64,000 nucleotides of DNA from Pilasporangium apinafurcum (Eukaryota > Oomycota > Peronosporomycetes > Pythiales > Pythiaceae): contig BCKE01000013.1 in assembly GCA_001600495.1 (NCBI GenBank), positions 625,916 to 689,915 on the forward strand. The letters are read 5' to 3'. This document shows, in pieces, positions 20,601-28,302 of the stretch. A program made the position numbers and the translations under genes. The notes below the pieces were generated by a model. The model worked only from the letters and a program-made list of their open reading frames with translations, searched no databases and was not told where the DNA came from. Numbering within the stretch: position 1 is the stretch's first letter; every line of letters starts with the position of its first letter.

Positions 20601-22670
20601 TTTGATCCACGCTCGATGACAGCAACTTTACACTTCCATCGCTTACTGTTAATTCGGTCGTTGCGAGAAGATCGAACCATTTTGGCAGTAAGTGATTTTC
20701 TCAAAGCTTTGGAAATCATAGAAGCCAGCACTGGCTCAAGCTTGGCGAAACTACCTGGGATGGGTCCTCGTTACACAGAAGCCGTGACTGACACAGTGGA
20801 AGGTGTTTACAATGAGATGCTCCCAGAAGCTCCTGCGCTGTATTTACTCTCCTCTGGGGCTGATCCGACAGAATCGATTGAGCTTTTCGCTCGAAAGAAA
20901 AGACAAACGGTCCAGTCCATCTCAATGGGAGAAGGACAGGAAGTGGTGGCATCCAAAGCAATCACGGTAGCAATGCTTAATGGTTCGTGGGTGTTATTGC
21001 AGAATTGTCACTTGGGGCTGCCATTTATGGAAACCATGGATGATATCCTTTCCAAAGCGAGAGAAAATGCTTCACCAGAGTTTCGGTTGTTTATGACATC
21101 GGAACCACATCCCGCATTTCCAATATCGCTATTGCAGAAATGCACAAAAGTCACTAACGAGCCACCCTCCGGGCTCCGTGCAGGAATGTTGAGATCGTAT
21201 ACCGTTCTTGTAGACCAGGACAAGCTCGACCGGATTGAGTCGTCGCAATGGCGGACACTACTTTTTGCATTCTGCTTCCTCCATTCAGTTGTACAGGAGC
21301 GACGCAAGTTTGGGGCACTAGGCTTCTGTGTCCCATACGAATTCAATACAGGGGACCTCAGTGCTGCGATCAATTTTCTGGAGAAGCACCTCTACACATC
21401 CAGTCTTTCGTGGGCTACAGTTCAGTACATGGTTGCTGAAGTGCAATACGGAGGCAGAATCACGGACGAAATGGATCGTCGCCTCTTTAAAGCTTATTGT
21501 GAAGCTTGGCTGAATCCGACTGTTCTGAGCAATTCGTTTTCGTTCTCACCCGAGACAGCCGTCTCCAAGGGACAGCAACCAATGTACAACTATTGCATTC
21601 CTAACGCTAACGAGATCGAGGAGTTCCAGCGAGTCATCAGTGGATTCCCAAAAGTGGATTCTCCGGAAGTGTTTGGCCTTCATCCGAATGCAGATCTGAC
21701 ATATCGCGTGAAAGAAGTAACGTCACTCTTAAATGTTATTATGGAAACACAACCCAAGGATCAGAGTTCTGCGCGTGGTGAGACGCGAGAAGACATTGTG
21801 ATGAAGAAAAGCAACGAGCTCATGGCAGCCATCCCAGATAACTTCGTGGAAGATGAATTCATTCAAGCCATCCGAACGAAATTGGGTGGGATAGAAGTTC
21901 CACTGAATGTCTTTCTGTATCAAGAGATTCAGCGTCTTCAACAAGTTATCTCTATCGTGCGTAACACACTCGAAGAGGCTCAACGCGCAATTCTTGGCGA
22001 GATTGCCACGACACCGGTCATTCGCAATACCATCAATGCTATTTTTGATGGCAAGGTACCTCGTTCTTGGATCTATCGAACCACTGGAGACGAAATCTCG
22101 TGGTTATCGTCGACACTCGGTCAGTGGTTTACTGGCCTGACCGACCGCACGGTTCAATTACGAACATGGCTTGAGCGCGGTCGACCACATAGCTACTGGC
22201 TGGCAGGGTTTTCAAATCCGCAAGGCTTCTTAACCGCTATGGCGCAGGAAGTCACGCGACATCACGCCAGTGAACGGTGGGCTTTAGATGATGTCGTATA
22301 TCACAGCGAGGTGACTGATTACGAACGCATCGAACAAATCAAGCAACCCCCGCGCGACGGTATTCTCCTGCATGGTCTCCTTGTGGATGGCGCTGCGTGG
22401 AATAAAGCCGACGGCACTCTCGTCGAAGCCGAACCCAAACGACTATTTGCTCTACTTCCAGTAGTGTATGTGACTGCAACCACTAAAGCCCAGAAGAAGA
22501 ATCGCACGAACGACTACGGTCCATACGGTGGATACGAAGCACCGTGCTACAAGTACGCACTCCGCACTGATCGGTACTACATCTTTTCAGTAGTTCTGTC
22601 GTCGCGTGACCATCGTCCACTGCATTGGACACTTCGCGGTGTGGCGTTACTATGTACTGCAGATCAGTAA
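8697..22670 (+). CDS. Axonemal dynein heavy chain, outer-arm gamma type (DNAH5/DNAH8/ODA2-like)
   Basis: A single uninterrupted frame of 4657 aa, starting MAFQARHRW. Length and layout are those of a ciliary dynein heavy chain: N-terminal tail, linker, then a ring of six AAA modules. The four canonical P-loops are visible: GPAGTGKT (about residue 1917, AAA1, the hydrolytic site), GPAGSGKS (~2201), GETGTGKS (~2546) and GVGGSGKQ (~2916). AAA1 also has [20 protein letters not shown]. Coiled coil around residues 3160-3250 and 3400-3480 forms the stalk, with the microtubule-binding tip between. The AAA1-AAA2 segments ([40 protein letters not shown]) resemble outer-arm gamma chains most, but subtype needs a phylogeny. 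The motor bends the zoospore flagellum. No introns in 14 kb, although neighbouring genes have many. Confidence 0.93.
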   Translation: [4657 protein letters not shown]

Positions 22671-22825
22671 GCATGCACTATGTACACAAATCTATCCAGT
22701 GTATCCAAATAGAATATATATATAGCATTAATGCCGTTTGCATATTTAGATAGGTGCTATCGTAGTTATGACAACACACACCGATATATTGCAAGACGTG
22801 ACCTACATCCAAGATTTGCTCTCTC

Positions 22826-24081
22826 ATGGGCTGCTTCATGTCTCGCCAACCGGTTACGGTGTCGCCACAGACCCATCACTTCCAATCCGCGATTCAAGCA
22901 GGCACACTCGTCTACGTTGCGCTCTCCAACAAAACGCACAAGATTCGTCCGCTCACTGAGTCTATGCGCATTGAAAATAATCTCTTCTTTGGACTCAAGG
23001 TGCCCTTTGAAGACATCCAGATCGAGAACCAGATCGGTACGGGCAACTTCGGCGTGGTCTACAAGGCTTTCTACAAAGGCAAGCACGTGGCTGTCAAGCG
23101 GCTGCTCATTACGCATTATTCACCCAAGACGATCGAAAATTTCCAAAACGAGCTCGAGATTCTCTCCATCCTCACGCATCCCAACATTGTCCAGTTTCTT
23201 GGCGCAGTACTCGAACCACCGACGTTTTGCCTTTTGACCGAATTGTGTGCCGGCTCGCTAGTGGATTTGCTGCAACTCGCGCAGAGCAAACAACTCAACA
23301 TCACATGGGGGCTCACACTCGAGATTGCACACGATTGTGCCAAAGCCTGCGCGTATTTGCACGCGCTCAACCCGGCTGTGCTGCATCGAGATATTAAGGT
23401 AAATACTTCTAAATATGGTCACCTTGTGCTACACATGGATTTGAGGGGACTAACCCAATCAACTCACTTCTCTAGGGTGAGAATCTGCTCATCACTGAGA
23501 CGTTTCGCTGCAAACTGAGCGACTTTGGGCTCTCTCGGAGTCTCGACCGCAATACCAATGCTCAAACCATGTGTGGTACACCGCGATGGCTGGCGCCAGA
23601 GGTGTTCCGAGGCGAAGATTATTCGGAGAAGATCGATGTCTACTCGTACGGCATCGTGCTTTGGTACGTGTGTTGGATGTGGCGAGAAAGGGTTTGTTGT
23701 GTAGCTTACGGTGCTATGCATAATTGCTATTCATCCAGGGAGTTGTTTTGCTTCAAGAAGCCATATCTGGAACAAGATCCCATTAATTTAGCGTACATGG
23801 TGGCGCATGAAGACCTTCGTCCAGAACTACGGCCACATATCCCAGAGATTCTTCAACGGCTCATGAAAGCCTGTTGGGAAGCAGATCCAATGCAGCGTCC
23901 GTCCTTCAGTACCATCATCTTCCTCATCGAAGAAGCAAAAAATATCGTTCCGCTCCATGTTGCCATCGACATATCCAAGCCCTTCACTGTCGCCACCAGC
24001 CATCCGTCCATGAGTCATTTCCGTCATCATCACTCACCGTCCAAGGTCAAGCATTACGGTCTCACGTCAGGAATTTTGTGA
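22826..24081 (+). CDS. TKL-type protein kinase with N-terminal myristoylation signal
   Basis: Exons 22826-23398, 23476-23663 and 23739-24081 (367 aa). The start MGCFMSRQP fits a glycine-2 myristoylation / cysteine-3 palmitoylation signal, suggesting membrane attachment. The kinase domain begins near residue 70 and is complete: IGTGNFGVVYKA (G-loop), HVAVKR (catalytic lysine), HRDIKGEN, SDFGLSR, CGTPRWLAPE and DVYSYGIVLW. The composition is that of the tyrosine-kinase-like (TKL) kinases, which are expanded in oomycetes. No receptor, ankyrin or other domain is attached. It lies 155 bp downstream of the dynein gene on the same strand. Substrate unknown. Confidence 0.9.
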
Positions 24082-24548
24082 GGAAACCAGCGCATTCGCT
24101 CAGCATGAGCAGAAACTTCAAGCTCCACACGTCACATTGGCATGTTTCGTCAGCAGAACCAAGAATGATAAAGCAAAAATCGTATGGAAGCGTCCATTAA
24201 AAGGGTAAGGGGTACTCGTCCGCTGTCTGATCCCCTACCCGCTCCACTTACAAACGCCGAGATCTATGGAAACCTAACGTTGTCGATGACGCGACGAACG
24301 TCAAGCCGTTCCCTTGAATGGGAATCGAAAAGCGCTCTGATTGGCTGGATATTGCGTTTTGAGCAATCACCTGCGTGATAGACTTGCCTTGAAGATCGCA
24401 TTTTATTTAAACATCAGAGTGATGGTCATTGTTTCCCTTATCCGCCCTTTCACGTCTTCATCTCATCTCGGCACTTTACTCATTTCCGCATTTGCGTCCA
24501 TAGGTCCACACAAACGCAAGAAGAAGAAAAAGCTCCAGGAGAAAGAAA
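24082..24548. other. Intergenic region upstream of malate synthase
   Basis: 467 bp without a supported gene. It holds the end of the kinase transcript and, near its right end, the likely malate synthase promoter and a purine-rich leader (AAGAAGAAGAAAAAG just before the ATG). Confidence 0.5.
24478..24494 (+). promoter_or_regulatory. Candidate oomycete initiator (Inr/FPR-like) of malate synthase
   Basis: ACTCATTTCCGCATTTG lies about 55-70 nt before the malate synthase ATG. It closely resembles the oomycete core promoter consensus (a CTCATTYY initiator followed by a CAWTTT flanking element), with one extra base between the two parts. The consensus is from memory; no transcript start is known here. 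Confidence 0.4.
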
Positions 24549-26159
24549 ATGTCGACTTTCCAAACCACTGCTGCCGATGTCCGCGTACTCGGTCACGTCA
24601 CTGATGAATTCCGTCGCGTCCTCACTCCCGATGCATTGCGCTTTCTCGCTTACTTGCATGTGCAATTCGAACCGCGACGTCAGCAACTGCTACAGGATCG
24701 TATTCAGCGACAAAAGGAACTAGATGCTGGTGTACTGCCCGATTTCCTTCCAGATACCAAGTATATCCGTGAAGGTGCCTGGCAGGTGGCCTCCATCCCG
24801 AAAGACCTTGAAGACCGTCGTGTGGAAATCACCGGCCCAGTCGACAGAAAGATGGTCATCAATGCACTCAACTCGGGATCGAAGTGCTACATGGCCGATT
24901 TCGAAGACTCGACTGCACCCACCTGGTTCAACCAGGTGGACGGCCAATTCAACTTGATTGATGCTGTGCGCAAGACGATTTCGTACACGCATCCGCAAAC
25001 GGGCAAGAAGTACACGCTCAACAAGAACATTGCCACCCTTTTGGTGCGTCCGCGTGGCTGGCACTTGGATGAAGCACACGTGCTCGTGAACAACCAGATT
25101 ATGTCTGGTTCTCTCTTTGACTTTGGTCTCTACTTCTTCCACAATGCCCATGAGTTGGCGGCTCGTGGCTCGGGTGCATACTTCTACCTGCCAAAGCTAG
25201 AGCATCACTTGGAAGCTCGTCTCTGGAACGACGTGTTTGTAGCAGCGCAGGACTATCTAGCTGTTCCACGTGGCTCCATCCGTGCGACTGTGTTGATTGA
25301 AACTATTGTGGCGGTATTCCAGATGGAGGAAATTCTGTACGAATTGCGTGAGCATTCTTCCGGCTTGAATTGTGGTCGTTGGGATTACATTTTCTCGTAC
25401 ATTAAGAAACTCCGTAACCATCCTAAGTTCGTTGTCCCGGATCGGTCGTCGGTGGGCATGACCACGCCATTCATGGATGCCTACGTGAAGCTTCTTGTGC
25501 GCACTTGCCATCGCCGTGGTGCCCATGCTATGGGTGGTATGGCTGCCCAGATTCCAGTGAAGAACGACCCGGCATTGAACGACCAAATTTTGGGCGCTGT
25601 CCGCGAAGATAAGACTCGTGAAGTTCAAGCTGGTCATGATGGCACATGGGTTGCGCACCCTGGCCTTGTGCAAATTGCTACGGAAGTCTTCAACAAGGGT
25701 ATGCCAAAGCCAAACCAGATTTCTTACATCCCAGAAGCCGGCAAGAATACATCTGCGTACGATTTGATTCAACCTCCTACAGGTCCAATCACATACAAGG
25801 GTTTGGAAGAAAACGTTGATGTCTCCCTTGTGTACACAGAAGCCTGGCTCCGAGGAAGTGGCTGCATTCCTCTGCACAACAAGATGGAAGATGCTGCCAC
25901 GGCTGAAATCTCTCGCGCTCAAGTCTGGCAATGGGTTCGTCACGGCTGCAAGACTGCGGATGGCAAAGTCATTACGAAGTCCCTGGTTTTGGATATTTTG
26001 AAGAAGTGTGTTCAGACTCACTCGCTGAATGCTCGCAAGGGCAACAAATGGGCTTTGGGTGGAGAAATTGTTGGCAAGCTTTTGACTGATGATGATCTTG
26101 GGGACTTCTTGACCTTGCCATGCTACCCTCACATTGTCCAACTCGGCTCTACCCTTTGA
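24549..26159 (+). CDS. Malate synthase (glyoxylate cycle)
   Basis: A single exon of 536 aa, the normal length for the short (type A) malate synthases of plants, fungi and bacteria. It condenses acetyl-CoA with glyoxylate to malate, letting the cell build sugars from fatty acids, which matters for lipid-fuelled spores. Visible family motifs are FEDSTAPTWFNQVDGQ (~116-131), VRPRGWHLDEAHVLV with the active-site arginine (~160), GMTTPFMDAYVKL, HAMGGMAAQIP, and MEDAATAEISRAQVWQW near the C-terminus (catalytic acid region). The last residues are QLGSTL. This is not a classical SKL-type peroxisomal signal, so peroxisomal import is uncertain. Isocitrate lyase is not in the window. Confidence 0.95.
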   Translation: MSTFQTTAADVRVLGHVTDEFRRVLTPDALRFLAYLHVQFEPRRQQLLQDRIQRQKELDAGVLPDFLPDTKYIREGAWQVASIPKDLEDRRVEITGPVDRKMVINALNSGSKCYMADFEDSTAPTWFNQVDGQFNLIDAVRKTISYTHPQTGKKYTLNKNIATLLVRPRGWHLDEAHVLVNNQIMSGSLFDFGLYFFHNAHELAARGSGAYFYLPKLEHHLEARLWNDVFVAAQDYLAVPRGSIRATVLIETIVAVFQMEEILYELREHSSGLNCGRWDYIFSYIKKLRNHPKFVVPDRSSVGMTTPFMDAYVKLLVRTCHRRGAHAMGGMAAQIPVKNDPALNDQILGAVREDKTREVQAGHDGTWVAHPGLVQIATEVFNKGMPKPNQISYIPEAGKNTSAYDLIQPPTGPITYKGLEENVDVSLVYTEAWLRGSGCIPLHNKMEDAATAEISRAQVWQWVRHGCKTADGKVITKSLVLDILKKCVQTHSLNARKGNKWALGGEIVGKLLTDDDLGDFLTLPCYPHIVQLGSTL

Positions 26160-26415
26160 ATCGCGAATGAATCCTTGGATCAGCAACAACAGGTTTAGTC
26201 TGGTCTTATGTGATCCCCTTTGATACGATTCATGTCTAGGTTACAGTGTTGGAGGACGATGCCTCTCTCGCTAAGGTATTTTTTATGATGGTAAACCATA
26301 TAAGGAAGAAAGAAACGGAAAACATTTTTGTCTATTGTTTGTGTTTGTTTGGATCAATTCAAATTTGTACAATCAGCGGTAGCTACTACTTTATACAATC
26401 AATGACCCCTTTCAA

Positions 26416-28302
26416 TTAGAAACTACCGTGATAGGCAGAAATTCTGTCTGAAGTTTGTCGCGCTCGTGCATATTCTTCTTCTTGCATTCGCCGAGCCTGA
26501 CGCTCAGCCATGAGAAGTTGTTCGCGATCTTCGGCAAGGACAAGTTCGCGAACAGTGTAGTCGTCAATCTTTCCCACTTTCTCGATGGGAACGCGGTGCT
26601 TCAACCTTGGAAGAAGCCACAGCAACGCGTTTGGATCGGAATACGATTCGTAAATACGAGGATCGGACGACGCCTTCAAGTTTGAGTAGGTATCAAGCAT
26701 AAAAATGAGGGATGGATCCATTCCGACTTGTTCATAGGCGACGATGTCGGTGGGTCGATTCCCAAAGCCAGCAACAAACACAGGGTGTTCTGTAACGCGA
26801 CCAGCGTGGATGAGTGTGAGCTGAATTTCGTTTAATACCTGGGCCTTGAAGATGTGCGGATTTTTATTTACCACCTCCGTCATGAGAGCACCAGTCAGTC
26901 CGTTGGAATTGGTAATGAGTGGACCTGGAGGCAGCGAACGCGTTTGTTGTTTTGCATTCTCTAAATGCGTTCTTGAAGCAGTAGCCCAATCGATTGGTCG
27001 CGCTGTTAAATACACTATGCGCATGTCTAATTCGTGGAGTTTCGAGAAGAAATCACAGGCACCAGCATGGAGAAAGTCATACTGGCCGAGACGAATTGTT
27101 CGAATATGGCCCTCCACGTCACTGATCGTCAATGTACCATCGAGGTCAACCACGACAATAGATTCGTTTGGTCCCCACACGTGCAATCTGCCATCCACAT
27201 ACCGAACCGTATCGGTGGACTTTTGATAGTGTTCAAAGCGAACATGGTTTGGATGCTTGTCGCTGAGATTCACATAGTTTAGTTCTATCAACGGCGGCGT
27301 CAATCCACCTAATGGCAAAAAAACGAAAATAGGGGAAGTAAGCTAATTGTCCACTTCTACACTCCAGAAGTGTAATTCCTACCAGTGATAAAAACGCAAC
27401 GTCCACGTTCCAGCAGTTGCATCTTGGTCGGTAATTCTTTCCCATTGACAAAAATCTTGACCATATCGCCTACTCCAGTGTACCAACTCGACCGAAAGCG
27501 AGACCAAGAGAATGACACCTGCAGCACAGACACAGGTTAGATGTTAGTTACTTTACAATCCGATCTAGCCCGTCTATGCATTTCTGTGGATCGTACGTAC
27601 ATGCCATGGGGTGGTGTAATATTCATCTGTCGTGCTTCTCACAGCAATGATATCCACTGCATTTCCTGACTGTTTGTATGCTGGTGGAAGTGCCGACGAT
27701 CGTGTTTCTGCACGCAATGGTGCCGGATGGGATACGATTTCAGCAGTCTGAGCGACAGAAACCTCAGCTGTAGATGGGAAAAGCTCAAACTCCTCTTCAC
27801 CCACTTTTTTTTCTGATAATGAGACTGTTGATTCCGTGGTAGCAAGCGAAGAAGAAGCTGTAGATGGGCCGAACAGATCATACTGATGGTGATCGTCATG
27901 TGTCGGTGTTGGCTTCTCTACTGCTGCTGGTTTATCTGTAGGTTGTATTGGGATCTCTGGAACCGACTTAAACGAAGAAGATGCTGATACACCAAACAAA
28001 TCATGATCTTCCTCAGTCGGTGGTAGTTTATCCACTACTGGTATCTTTGCAGGCGGTGCAAGCACTTGTGGAGGTGGCAGTACTTCCGGTGCCGGATCAT
28101 TAACTGGAGGTGGCGGCTTTTCTGGGGCTTCCAACAAATCAGATAGGTGCCGATCTTCGTCCACATCGGGAAGTTTTCCAGGTGCTGACATGCCAACGGA
28201 GGACGAAGACGATGCCGAAGCTCCTAATGAACCAAATAAGTTATACTCGTGATGATCCTCGCCCACCGTCGTGTTTTCGTCGATGGTGAGCGCTCTCTCC
28301 AT
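26416..28302 (-). CDS. Lipin-type LNS2 protein, probable phosphatidate phosphatase
   Basis: Exons 28302-27601, 27518-27383 and 27308-26416 (576 aa). The N-terminal ~230 residues are low-complexity (Pro, Ser, Glu, Asp) and contain repeated short motifs of the YDLFG / HNLFG type, about four copies. The C-terminal half is an LNS2 domain: VVVDLDGTLTISDVEGHI carries the DxDxT catalytic motif of HAD phosphatases, followed by IVYLTARPIDWA, GALMTEVV, FKAQVLNEI and FVAGFGNRPTDIVAYEQVG. Lipins dephosphorylate phosphatidic acid to diacylglycerol. The classic N-LIP domain is absent, so this is an LNS2-only relative, and substrate specificity is inferred. The C-terminus is a charged helix rich in Arg and Glu. 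It converges on malate synthase with 256 bp between. Confidence 0.82.
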
